64,000 bases of DNA from Euglena gracilis (lineage: Eukaryota > Euglenida > Euglenophyceae > Euglenales): NCBI GenBank assembly GCA_039621445.1, contig CP154957.1, positions 7,203,062 through 7,267,061 on the forward strand. Reading direction: 5' to 3'. This document shows, one piece after another, positions 23,319 to 35,130 of this stretch (position 1 is its first letter; every line of letters starts with the position of its first letter). A program made the position numbers and the translations under genes. A model generated the notes under the pieces. That model did no database searches. It was not told the DNA's origin and was given only the letters and a program-made list of their open reading frames with translations.

Positions 23319-25162
23319 GGTCTTCAGTCGCCCTGAAGTCACGGTCCGGGTTTTTTCTTGGGTCACTTGCTTGCTTTTGGGCCCACGTGATACTGCACAT
23401 GCCATTGTACCCGTCCCGGATGAAAAGAAAAAGAAAAGAATACTTGTAGAATAAATTTTGCTTTAGCAAAATCACCGTATGGTTTACTCGCTAAGGTTCT
23501 GATTGTAACGAGAATGATGATGATAAGGATAATGATGATCATGATCATGATAATGATAATGCTTATTATGAACATATAACGATTCTAATTGTCAGAGAAA
23601 AAGCTGAGAAACACGAGGACAAAATCTGCCAAAAATCACATGGTGCACTTAAAGAAAAACAAAGAGATACCAGCCCATATGGTGTTGGCAAAAAACCATA
23701 ATACAAAATACCTTGTTATACACACCATAGCAGCGAAAAAGGGCATCCTTATGGACCCCTTCTGGCTACACACTGAACCTCCAGTTATTACTGCCCACCT
23801 CACTTGGAACCCCCCCCCAAAATGACCCAAATGAGGCGAGAACTGGAGGAAACAACAGTTCGTGAATGAGATTAAGCCAAATGACTGTCAAAAAATGGAA
23901 ATGAATCAAACGTTTTGAGCAGACAATAAATACAATTTTAAAGAATTCAGAGGGAAAACTACAAAGCTCTGCTGTCTGATACAAGGTGCCGGGAACATGG
24001 GACACTTTGGGGTATTTCAGCGCAGACAGTTCAACACTAGGAATGATTGGTTCCCAGCATATGCAACTGGCCCACACATCTTAATCCAAAACATATTTTT
24101 TCTGGCTGTTGATTTTCGACCCTGTTTGGGTCGAAAATCAATCATTTGGCCGATGCTGAGGGACAAGGGGCAGCCCTGAGTCAAAATCCCTCGGGGAACC
24201 CCAGGCTTGTGTAAGCCAGCCCGGCATCAACCATCCAACATGACAGGACAGCCAGAATTCACCAGGTGGCTGCTGTCTGAGTGTCAGACGGAAATGCGCT
24301 GCGACAATCAGCAGAGTCTCGGCCGATGGTGGTGTGCAATGCGCTTCAATTTGGACGTAACACCCCTCCCCCAAATTAGAAACCCCGGGTCAACGTTTTC
24401 GGTCCGTTGCTTAAATTTCCGAAGGGGTCCTATTTTGGAATTCGGCCGGGAAAAAACTTCTGTTGGAAGGGTCCAAAAATAGGTCCAAAAAGCACAATAT
24501 TTGTTGAAGAGCAAAAGCTGTCGCATAAAAATGCAATTTCACGCCTGAAAAATGGGAGAAACTCAAAAAAATGTCAAAAATCGCATTTTTTGGGTTCGTT
24601 TTCACACCCTTTTAGGATGGTTCTTATTTTTGGGCGGTTAGCATCTGCCGAGGGTGGCAATTTCCTATTTGCTGCGGATTGTCATTATCAGATATTGACA
24701 TCACCTCTGGCAAACTTGCCTGAGTGCTTCTCTCAGCACTCAGGGTTCGCCCCACCCGGGGTCAACTTTCCACACCCACCTCACCTAATTTTATACCCAC
24801 AGGTGTCAGAAATGATACCTGTCAAAGCTGGCTGAGGGGTTCACGAAGCGTTGAAGCTGCGCACTTGCCTTCACTGGCAGTATATATGCATATATACACA
24901 CACGTGTATATATATATGTGTGTGTGTGTGCGTATATACATATATATGGGTGGGCTTTACTCTGGCCAAGGCTCAACCAGCTGCATCGACCTCACTCTCT
25001 GCCGGCTGGTTCAGAAGCGTACGCTGGCAGTCGGTTGCCTCGTTTGGGCGCATGGCACATTTGGTGCGAGGGAGGGGGGAACCTGTGACGGTCAGTGCCC
25101 AGTCCGAAGTGCAGGCAAGTCAGCCGCAAAACCACAGCCACGAGCACATCAGCGGGAGCGGC

Positions 25163-28100
25163 TCATTTCTTGGCGTAGCTCACCTTCAGCTCGTGCCCCG
25201 CCACCAGGCTTCTTCCGGAAATAATGCCGTGGCGGCACACGGGCGACTCGGGGTAAACACACATGGGGGAAAGACGCTGTGGGTAAATGCTAGGAAACCG
25301 GTCAACGCTGCCCCCTGAAAATATCCGTTGCCCTTGGTCAAAATGGCCCCAGCAACTTTGTCACCGTGGGCAAGTGATCCCAATACAACGATGATCTGCT
25401 CCCAACACTCGGGGGGGGGGAGCAAATAACAAATGATTGCTATTGGGGGGGGGGGGGGAGGCTGTCCTTGAGCAGGATTTTCTTTGAGATTTTGTTCCCT
25501 TCAGTGGAGTGGTGCTCTTGTAGTAGACGATGGCTCCGGCACGGGAAGAGGGGTAATCTTCTTCTTACACCCTGCTCTTGTGAAAATCCCGCCCTCTATG
25601 CAAGGGAGTTATGTAATTTTTGCACATAGTTTCCGTGAAAATTTAGGATTTGGCACATGCCTCTGCCCTGGTTGAAAATCCTTTCCCCGGTGTAAAATAT
25701 GCTGACGAGACACTTCACCGCCCTCAACGGGGGGAAGCCTGCCCGGCATGATCTGGAACCCCTGCAGGCTGCTCATCGCGTAGGCGGACGTCATCTCGGA
25801 GTCAAACTCCACGAAGGCCACCGTGGTGTTGGAGGGAGGCAGCCGCACCTGTTTGGGGGGGGGGGCGGTGCCAAAATTTGAGTGGTTTTTGTTTCAATAC
25901 CCCCCCAAATAACCTGGCACGGTGCCAGGTTATTGGAACCAACTACTGGCCCTACCCCCCTGCCAGGTTATTTGGGCCTTTTTTTCAGCGTTGTAAAAGA
26001 ATTCTGCCTTAAAAAGGGGGGCCATGTCACTCCTCCCCCCGCCAAGTTATTCGGCCACTGCCAGGAGCAAGGGCCCCGTCAGGTCATTTGGGGGGGGGGT
26101 TAACAAACATCCTGAAGGTCCACGTTTCCAGCTTGCATCCCTGAGACTCATTTCAGCCAATGCATTGAAAGCTGGAGGGCCGTGGGCCAATCCTTTTGAA
26201 AAGTGGATTGCAACGATCCTTACGCAGCTTTGCTGCTTGTTGTTGTTGCGCAGACAAATATATCTTATATAGGAGTATCATGTGAAGTCCTCTGGAAGAA
26301 CCAAGCGACTGCTCTTGTGGTATATGCATGCACACACACACACATGCCATTGCTCACATCGACAGCCAGAACTTCGATGAGGCTTCCATCATTTTCAGGT
26401 CTGACATTGCTATTATTTATGGTCCATCATTTTCGGCTCTGACATTGCTATTTTCTCCAGGGAGCTTGTTTATTGTCTGTCCGCAGGGTGGTGTACAATT
26501 TTGATGGCCTTGGTTTGGTTCTTCTGCTCGGCTGACCCAGGAAACCCTCCCCCAATATAAAGCCCCCCCCAGGGGGTTTGGTTTTGCTGCCCAAATATAA
26601 TGCCCCCCCCCCAGTTGTGGACCCAGACGATGGTGGCATTCAGGAAAAAGTTGAAACATTTCAGGTGGATACAACATTTTCTCACCAGAAATGCTCCATC
26701 TTGCATAATAATTGCACATTTTTGGGGAAAATAGGAGGCACACCGAAAATTTGGCGTAAAAGTTGGTATTTGACCACAATTGAAGCCACCACAAAAAGTT
26801 TGATCCCCCCCTAAAGATAAAGCACCCCCAAATATAAAGCCCCCCCCCCAAGGGCTTGAAATCCCGTCCAAATATAAAGCTGGGTGGTTTTATATTGGGG
26901 GGGGGGTTATGCCAAATCTTTAGAGGGGTGTGTTCGTTGGAAAGGGTTGCTTCTGCCACAATCTGTTCGCTTGACTTGTTTCAAATCTTGTTCATCACTC
27001 ACCGCCAGAAATGTTCCTGCTTTCATGCCCGGGTATCCCAAAAAGGCATGTTGTGCACGGGCCTGGAAAATGCCATACAAATGAATGAAAAAAAAAATAA
27101 ATATATATATATATAATTCCTAGATGGCCTGCACACGAATATATGCAGACATCGAGCTCAGAAGGGTGAGACTTTCAGGTTCCCTTGATTCTGCCCACCA
27201 CAAAATGAGCAGGGGTGCCAATTACCAGCATCAGGGTTTCCCCAGACCAGACCATTTCGGCCCCCCCCCCCAGAACCGCGCTGTACCTCGCGGAAGCCCT
27301 GGAAATTCTGGAACAGCACCGTCAGCATCTGCTGCGTGTCGTCTCGCGCCGGGAGCTGCTCCACGAACAGCACCTTGTTGGGCTGCGGCTCGTTCTACGG
27401 GCGGCAGAGACAGCTGGGCCCCCGCAAGCTGGTGGTTGGGCAGGCAGCCCCGGATGCGAGGACTTTAAGTCAGGGGAATAGGCCATGGGCCATGGGAAAT
27501 GGGATGGGCTCCTGTGGGGGGGGAACAATCTCACTAAACATCCCACTAAAAAAACCAATCCAGTTTCCTAACTTCTTGGTTGTCCGCTTGCTTGGTCAGC
27601 CGAACGGGCGCTGGTGGACCAGGGAACAGCTGGTCAAAAGACACCCAACCTTCCAAAATGAACCCCAAACCCACCCAACCACATGATTTTGGACATAATG
27701 TGACGAAATCAAAATGGCCTGCCTTTGACACATGGCTTCAATGGCTAATTTTTTTGGGGGGGGAGAAATGCCTATAAAAAACTTCCATGACTACCCTCAC
27801 TTTTCTTCACTTCAGGAGGATATAATAAGTTTTCTTTTGGGTTTTTCGACTCACAAAGAGTGAGGGTTTGTTGTGCGGAGTTTAAACTGGCGGCATACCT
27901 CCCCCGTCGGAAGTTGAGACCTGACTAATCAGCGAGGATGGGTGACGATTTCCCCGGCGGGAAGGTGACAGACAGCCTTATGGGTGACTTCTTGGTGGGT
28001 GGGTACACGGGATGGGATTAGCATGTGCAATAAGAACAATACCTTACAAACATCACACGTGTATCACCCTGGGCCACACTCATTAGAGTTTACTTGCATG

Positions 28101-29366
28101 CCCCCGAAGAGCACACTGTTTTTGTATGCAAAAAACACACAAATAAATACAATTTTGTTATACACCACAAAACACAACAACACAATGCAAAACAACAACA
28201 ACAACATCATCAACAACAACACACACACACACACAATCTGACGCACGGATATGGCAATGCAAATCTCCAGCAAAACCACCCGGTTTCCAGGGTTGCACCT
28301 TCCGCCACCGCCCCCCACACCTTCTTGCCTGTCTGGGGCCCGCGCCGGCGCTTCGAAGCGGGCTCCTCCGCCGCCACCTTCCGCTTCTTCTTCTCCCGCG
28401 GCTTCTTCCGCTCCACGTACGTGCCGTCCAGCTTGGCGATGGCGTCCGACTTCTGCTTGCTGTAGGACACCACCTGCCGGCCCCCCCGATGCATGGGGGT
28501 GGGACTCCTTGGTCGTGGATTCTGTGTGTTCAAGCAATCCACTCCGCCTCGCAGCCTCTGCAACCTGTGACCCTGTTCCTTGTAATAACCACGGGGGGGG
28601 GGCTTATAAGCGGGGGGGGAGTAATGATTGAAGGAGCAGGAATGGTGATTGGATTGTTGGGAACAGCCAGCCCTTTCCGCGCCGTGACGGTGAAAATGGC
28701 TTTCAGGGGTGCCATAGAAATGGGACCCACCCCAGGGGCCACACCTAAAACCCTCCCATAATCATAATTATAACACATGCCACATCATGAACATTGTGCG
28801 TGTGGACGAATTGCGTGGCAAAATGGCTCGATTAGGCCAAGGTTTAGGTACAAAATTCGGCAGGTCTTCGGCTCACTGTATTTTACTGCAAGGACTGGAC
28901 TGTGTTCTTGCCAAGGACGACCGACACCCAACATCGAACGCCGTGGAACAATCGAACTCCGGGGAAAATTCTGAGCGCTGGGGTTGCCTGCCCAAAGAAA
29001 AAGAACCCCCCCCCCCTGGGCGGACGAAGCAAAAATCCAAAAATAAGACCCCCCAATTAAAAAACCCCTGACGGCGCAAAATGCCAGAGATTGGATTGGA
29101 AGAATTTCCCTGAAAAAAATGCCCAAAATGCCAAATTTCGGCATAAAAATAATGCAAATTGTGATATTTGGGACTTTCAGTGCAAAAAATCATGTCAAAT
29201 CTCAAATTATACCAAATCACACATGATGCGAAGCGCCGAAGGCAAATTTTTGGTGTTTTTTGTGAACCTGAAAAAATGATGATTTTTTGGGACATTTTTG
29301 AGACCATCGCCCATTGGGGTCCAGCAATTAAACCCTGCCATATAGCATACACATTTTCCACACCAA

Positions 29367-29402
<36 letters not shown>

Positions 29403-29627
29403 CACACACAAGCGCGCTCGCACTCCTGCTCATGTGCACTCGCACACAGGCACACCAGTGGCTTAGAGTGGAACATGTAGCCCTGCATCTGCTGCAACGC
29501 GGCAGCGGCAGAAGATATGTCGCGGAACACTGCCACACTTGTGCTGGAATGGGTGCCAAATCTGGTTTCATTTGACCTAGTCCCATACCCCAAGATCCAA
29601 CAGCTCATATGTGGCATTTTTGGCAAC

Positions 29628-29660
<33 letters not shown>

Positions 29661-30671
29661 CATGCGTGTGCGTGTATGTGTGTGTGTGTGTGTGTGTAAG
29701 TGTGTGTGTGTGTGTACGCAAAAATGCGCACCGTGAGGTTATCTGCAAAATTCGACAATTTTTCGACATTCGACCTGTTTCCTCCCCCTGAAGAATGTAG
29801 CCAGAGTTGCAGAAGCCATTTCCCTCGACAGCATCATTTGGTTCCCATCATATCTCCCTTCCAGCACTTTGTGCAAATGTAAAGCGGAAAAAAAAGGGAA
29901 CAAAAACTGCATAACTGGCATATCCGGCATTCTCGAAGGACCGCCATTCGCTCAGAAAATGCAAATTCCGGTCGGGTGAGCTTTCAGTTTCTGACCGGGT
30001 TCGAGCCCCAGATCGTCCCTCATCTGAAAATTAACGTCCCGCCCCTTCGAACCTGTCCATTTCTGGGGCCAAGCCCAAGCCCAAGCCAGCCCAAGCCTGG
30101 GTACCACCCACGCCTGCCCCCGCAGGCTCTGCTTCTTGGGGCGGGCGCAGATGTCGAGGATTTCCCCGAACTGCTGGAACACCGCCCACAGCTGCTTCAG
30201 CAGCTCTGTGGGCCGCGGCGGCGGATGGCGGGCGGCAGCCGTGGGGCCTATTTTTAGACCCCCAAGCACTCTGGGGTCGACCCCACGGTCGGCAATGGGT
30301 TTGGGGATATAAGAATATTTTTTCGGGGGGATGCTTTCCATTTTCCCCCAAAAAACAAGCCAATCATTCCAGTACCCTTTTGCTGAGACCACTTTTGGGA
30401 ACGTCCGAAAAAAATGCATGAGTATTGGAGGAAATTCTCATCTGCCGCTTCGTGCGATAGTGGTTGGTGATTTTTTTGCCGATATCACCACATTTTATTG
30501 CGGTATTTAAATGTGAACCGGTTGCAATCTCCAGGGCAAAGGAACAAAACCTTTTTCCCACCCTCAGAGCTCCCAGAGCAGAGGCACACCGTCCCGCTTC
30601 ACCTTCTCATTGATGTTGCGGATGTAAATGCAGTGATTGGCCTGCTCGTAGCTGTACGGCGCAACTTGCAT
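25163..30671 (-). CDS. SNRPA/SNRPB2: U1A/U2B''-type spliceosomal snRNP protein (two RRMs), complete, 7 exons
   Basis: Binds the U1 and/or U2 snRNA stem-loop in the spliceosome. Exons: 30671-30590, 30205-30103, 29528-29456, 28473-28321, 27394-27287, 25848-25745 and 25199-25163 (TGA). All phases agree and give 219 residues, close to Drosophila SNF and human U2B''. RRM1 has RNP2 IYIRNI and RNP1 RGQAWVVF. The lysine/arginine-rich linker follows SYSKQKSDAIAKLDGTYVE. RRM2 has VLFVEQL and TVAFVEF and ends LKVSYAKK. The ATG lies 15 nt after a CCACAG, a plausible spliced-leader site. Introns 1, 3, 4 and 5 are GT-AG; introns 2 and 6 are nonconventional. Whether it serves U1, U2 or both cannot be told from sequence. 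Confidence 0.95.
25200..25744 (-). other. Nonconventional intron 6 of the U1A/U2B'' gene
   Basis: The intron begins GGG-CAG-GCTTC and ends GAAGC-CTG-GTGGC. CAGGCTTC and GAAGCCTG are perfect complements. Joining at +4/-8 spacing gives ATG CCG GGG CAC GAG, the expected six-residue link before the last RRM2 strand. The eight bases before CAG (ATGCCGGG) and after CTG (GTGGCGGG) match at 6 of 8, as a decayed target duplication would. Confidence 0.85.
25901..26102. mobile_element. CCCCCCAAATAACC element, copy 2
   Basis: A compact copy, about 200 bp, with ends CCCCCCAAATAACCTGGCA and CAGGTCATTTGGGGGGGGG. It lies in intron 5 of the U1A/U2B'' gene. Confidence 0.8.
26549..26908. mobile_element. CCAATATAAAGCCCCCC element
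   Basis: The left end is CCCCCAATATAAAGCCCCCCCC, the right end GGTTTTATATTGGGGGG. Internal copies of AAATATAAAGCCCCCCC occur at 26590 and 26835-26880. It lies in U1A/U2B'' intron 5. Confidence 0.7.
29366..29716. repeat. (CA)n and (GT)n runs flanking a U1A/U2B'' exon
   Basis: CA repeats at 29366-29412 and GT repeats at 29629-29715 stand on either side of exon 29528-29456, about 50-100 bp away. They are complementary, so a transcript could pair them and loop out the exon. Confidence 0.8.
29529..30102 (-). other. Nonconventional intron 2 of the U1A/U2B'' gene
   Basis: The intron begins ACC-CAG-GC and ends GTG-GCAGT, so it has no GT-AG ends. It splits the RNP1 octamer between two valines' codon positions and restores RGQAWVVF exactly. 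Counting from CAG (+4 to +6) and GTG (-8 to -6), the next bases pair in register: the 5' segment CTTGGGCTGG faces CCAGCACAAG near the 3' end with one mismatch. Confidence 0.8.
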
Positions 30672-31109
30672 GGCGCCACAAACGCCCTGTGGAACGCAGG
30701 GCAGGAGCAGGGATTTGAAAAAAAAATGGCTGCAGCCCCAACACGTGATTGTTGGCTTATTGGCCTGGGCCCCGTTCGAGTCTGGGGCGGGTCCACATCA
30801 CAGGTGCGTTCATCTTGGGGTGGTCCCCAGCGGGGATTATAATTTTTAAGGGGTTTAAAAAATCTGAAAATACCTGAAAATGCGCCTTAAAATTTTGGGT
30901 CAAAATGCCTTAAGAATTTGGACCGGCAGAATTTTATCCGACCGAGGAAAAATGAAACCACAAAATCTCAACAAAAACAGGCCAACTTTGGAGAAAAAAA
31001 TGATTTCTGGCATCGCTAACAAGTTCAGCTGCGGCGAAGAACTCGACATAACCAACAAATCCGATCCTGCTCTTCTGGAAAAAGGTTTCAGTCGAGTGTC
31101 CTGGTAAAA

Positions 31110-33720
31110 ATATTCCATTCAGATCGTGCCAATAGGAGACCAGAAGAAGGTGGTGAAAATTGGCATTGGAGGCCTTCAAAAACATGCGAAAAATTGCATG
31201 AAAATAGCAGGAACATTGACACCGAGATCCGAAATGAGCATTACAAAGCAGCACATTGTGGACTGCAAACACGGTTTCAAGAAAAATTTGTGATCTATAA
31301 CTTTTATCCTTGAAGGCGAACTTCTGGAGAAAAAACTTGACTGGGAGTCACTTGAAAAACTCCTTCCTTTTCCAACATTCCATCCAAATTGAACCAACAG
31401 GTACTGCACATAATGTGCAACTGCCAAATAGAAGGAAAGAAGGGACGTGCGATGGCGAAGCAAGCTGGCATTTGCAATAGGCAATTGCACAGCATCAAAT
31501 AATTGATTTTTATGTCACAGGAAGGATGCAGCTGCATTTTGCAAGCTGCATTTTGAAATATTTGTAAAATATTTCACAGGTCAGCATGGCCTTCGCATCC
31601 CGTGCACATAATCTTTGCAGAGGAACCTGGCTAATTGATCACAAAAATCGCGGGGTTTCAAAATGGAGACGCCTGGCAAAATTCTAACTGGCTAACTGGC
31701 TAACTAACTAAAAAGGCGAAGAACACAAAAAAAATTGTGGGAAAGTTGTGTGAAATCGCGAAAATTGCTTAAAATTGCAGGCAAATCACCAGAAAAGCAA
31801 AACAAAGCTGAGCAACTCGTGCTTGGGCTGGGTATTTGTTGCGGGCGTTGTTGGTCAGACGCTCCAATTCCAGGGTCTGTGGCAATGCCAACCAACATCG
31901 GGAACGTAGACGAAGCAGGACGAAGGGCGGCCCATTCTGCCCCACAGAACTGCAAGCCGTCCAGTGTTCTGGTGACAAGCTGGGAGGCAAAGACAGGGGG
32001 GATGGCACTTTCTGGACCATTTCCTGAAATGGTCAGAAAGCCCAAGGGGATGAGACGCTGAAAGAAATAAAGAAATTTGGCATATTTTCTTCCAAAAAGT
32101 AGCCAAGGACGAAATCTTGAGCCAATTTTCGAGCGTTGGCATCCCGTTGGGGTGACAACAGCCGACGAAAAATAACAGACTTCCTTCATAAGGGCGTCAC
32201 TTGGTGATAGTGGGGGGGTCCAGCTCAGAGGCTGGAAAATTGGGCTCGGGGTCCCCTGGCTAGAACTGGGCCTAACTGGGGGCCAATTGTGCAAAAAATC
32301 AATTTCTTGACCCATCTTTCTTTCTTGAATTTGCTCTGGCCAGCCCAAATCCGACCAGTTTTCGCCCATCCTTTGAAACCCAAAAACCTGTTACAGTCCA
32401 GCAATTAAAAAAAAGAGTCGTCCATGGGGGTAGGGGGGGTCCGGAGCTGAGGTGAGTGTATGCAGTGTAGCAGGTGAGTGTATGTCCGCGCTGGAATTAC
32501 ACCAGAGTTACTCACCCGGCCAGGGGGGAGCAACAAAAGAGTACTGGCGTAAAGGGTCCCTGGCCACTCACCACACAACTGGGGCAGAAGTGAAGTTAGC
32601 GCCGGCCATAAACAGACAAGAAGCCTTAGTGCAACTAAGGGGGGTGTGGGGCTGGAAAAAGGCTGTTGGTGAGAAAAAGGTTGCTGGCTGGCTGGACCCT
32701 CCAGCTGGGATGGGGTGCCCCTCCAGCTTAAGCGACGCTCTGTCATAAGCACGACCATATGGGGGGATTTATGTGGGAAGTCGAACAAAGACCTGGAGGA
32801 GGGCGTTCAGGCAGTGTATTTTTGCAGGCAGCGTATTTGGAGGGGTTGTCCTTCACTGCGTCTCCAAAACGTGCCAACGTTCTGGACCGACACATCGCGT
32901 CAATGGAACTGAACCGTAAAGACACAATACCGTACAATCCCCTTTCATACAACTTTGGTGCTACTTGACCCACGCTATGCCGGTTTATCGAATCCATCGA
33001 AATTCGAAAGGAAAACGAATCTGATGCCAGACCAAAATGCGAGAATATATATATATATACATTATATAATATATATTATTTATTTATTTATGTTTAATAT
33101 ATTCATATATATATTGTTTATATATATAAATAATATATTAATTATATAATTAATTATTAATATATATATATATATTATTATCTATATAATAATAATATAT
33201 TTTTTGCCCAACACAGATGTGTATCCAATGCATGCAATCGGTACGCATGGAGGGACTTCAGACTACATCGAGAAAAATCCGTTGGGAAATCCTGGGTGCC
33301 TGCTCAAAAGAGTCTGTAGGAGACAGTTATTCTAGAAATAATCTTGTCGAACATGAAGAAGAACACCACGTCGAAAGCCTAGCTGCAGAACTAGAGAAGA
33401 TTTCTTGGTCAGGATCTTTGAAAGAGTTGAACACATTCTGATGAAAAGCATCAAACATGGGGCTGGTATGGACTCTGCACCGCACTTCGAGAGGTATAAG
33501 GGAATTCCAGGACAGCAAATGGCCAGGATGGGGTGTGGAGGCTTTAACGGAGGCTTTATCGCATCCCCCTTCTGCACGCCACTTTGGCAGCTCCTAGCGC
33601 GTCATTCGCAGGGTTGCGGGACCTCAGTGAGACATCAAGCGGCGGGATATAAAAAAAAAGAAAGCTGGCAAAATCTCAAAAAATCTCCTATGAATAAAAA
33701 TGAAGGGAAAACAGCAACCC
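31110..33720. other. Intergenic stretch with possible decayed coding remnants
   Basis: Moderate GC. Open pieces lie on the plus strand at 32760-32965 and 32955-33050 (VLLDPRYAGL, in a different frame from the preceding piece) and at 33217-33438. The LDPRY phrase recalls hAT transposases, which also make 8-bp duplications, but frames are broken and similarity is a single short motif. No intact gene was found. Confidence 0.3.
32585..32640. repeat. GCGCCGGCCATAAACAGAC dispersed segment
   Basis: AAGTTAGCGCCGGCCATAAA...AAGCCTTAGTGCAACTAAGG occurs here and at 10958-11005, and inverted at 38945-39000 and partly near 12830. The copies at 32.4-32.6 and 39.0 kb continue into a shared GTGAGTGGCCAGG stretch. 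Unknown element; no coding. Confidence 0.6.
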
Positions 33721-33725
33721 CCCCC

Positions 33726-34187
33726 ATACATCTCTTTAAGGACCCCGGGGGGGGGGTGCTGGGCTAGGGCTAGAAATTTGGGCTGGCTAGAAATTTGGGC
33801 TGGCTAGCCCGCCCCCCCCCCGGGGGGGGGGGGCTGGACCCCGGCTGGACCCGAACCGGGGCGAGCTGGACTGAAACCGGAAAAATGCCAAAAAAGGACC
33901 TGCAGAACACAGTTTTGAAAAAATGATGCATCTGAAACCCCCCCAAAATGCCCCAAACGCCCCCCAAACCCCATTTTTGGCCATTTTTGAACACAGTTTT
34001 TCAAAAAAAGTTCGGCGCTTCGTGCCGAAAAATTTTGGGCTGGACCCCCCAAAATGGGCTGGCTGGCTGGGCTAGCAGCACCCCCCCCCCCGGGGGGGGG
34101 TGCTGCTGCGGCTGGGCTGGGCCCAATCGGGGCTGGCTGCAGCCGCCCCCCCCCTCGGGGGTTCGCAAAACCTTAGAGAGATGTATG
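33726..34187. mobile_element. ATACATCTCTTTAAGG inverted-repeat element
   Basis: ATACATCTCTTTAAGG at the left and CCTTAGAGAGATGTAT at the right match at 15 of 16. The interior repeats GGCTGGCTAG and C/G tracts, related to the 10.5/59.4 kb family. Intergenic, between the 34-35 kb exons and the U1A/U2B'' gene. Confidence 0.7.
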
Positions 34188-34359
34188 CCCCCCCCGCCAA
34201 AAAGAAGTGAAGTGGCTGGTCCTTTGGTCTATGCATTCACTACCTGAACTGCTTCCAGGAGGAGGCGGCGGCATAAAAGGGGAGGGTTGGTGTATCAGGA
34301 GGGGGGGGGTTGACTCACTCAATCAGTCAACACCAAACGAGACAACGCTGGCCGGAACC

Positions 34360-35130
34360 TCACGGCGGGGAGTCGCTGGCGTACTCGTCCACCGTCAGCG
34401 GGGCCGGGCTTCATCCGACCTCCATGGGAAAGGCAATCGACCCCCACCCCCCATACATCGTCCAAGTGGCCAAATCCCCCCCCCGAGTCGTCAGACAAAC
34501 TGGTCAGAAGGGGGAGGGGGTCTGGAGGAGTTCCTTCCGAGTGCATCACAAAAGAGCCACATTTTGACCCCCCGATCTCCAAGCCGGACGGAGGGGAAAA
34601 AAGAGGTATTGGGAAAGGTTTTCGAAAATCCGAGCGTCATTGGTGAAGTTCATGGATGAAATTCCCATTTCGAGGTCAGGTGTTTTTTGATACCCGCCTC
34701 CTCACCCAGTAAATTGTCACCTGACAAATCAGCCAATGCAACCCCAGGAGACAACTTTTATTCAAAAGAATAATAAAATTATATAATTACAAATTATATA
34801 TATATATACATATATATATCACATAAATTTACAAAGATAATTCTTCAAATGTAAATAATGAAGATAATCTTATAAAGATATTCTTCCTTCTTCTGAAGTG
34901 CAGAGAAATGATCACTTCCGAAGCGCAGAGACCTTTCCTGAACTCGGAAAAATGCGAAAAAATACCATTTCCGGTCATGTGGCTTCCGGGGTCAAGCCTG
35001 GGCAGGGCCTGGTGGCGCGGGGGGCCGAGTGACGGGAAGCGCAGGGTCTGCCACGGAAGGCGGCGGCCGGCGGCGATGGTGGCGGTGGCGCCGCCGCAGA
35101 GCAGGAGCGCGTCCAACACGGCGGAGACGG
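34360..35130 (-). CDS. C-terminal exons of an unrecognised protein
   Basis: The exon from about 35130 (after CCACAAG) downward reads PVSAVLDALLLCGGATATIAA and then an Arg/Pro-rich segment to about 34985; it could form one membrane span. A second piece, 34417-34360, reads PAPLTVDEYASDSPP and ends at TGA (34360). Codon and GC use match the exons of recognised genes, unlike the G-rich repeats around them. The phase-0 start would fit the AAG|GTAAGT exon at 37425, so this could be the end of the cysteine-rich gene. That link is inference only. Confidence 0.4.

Noticed and set aside
33217-33577. Open frames on both strands as a current gene
   Set aside because: Neither has a recognisable domain, splice sites or exon-like GC content; treated as a possible remnant only.
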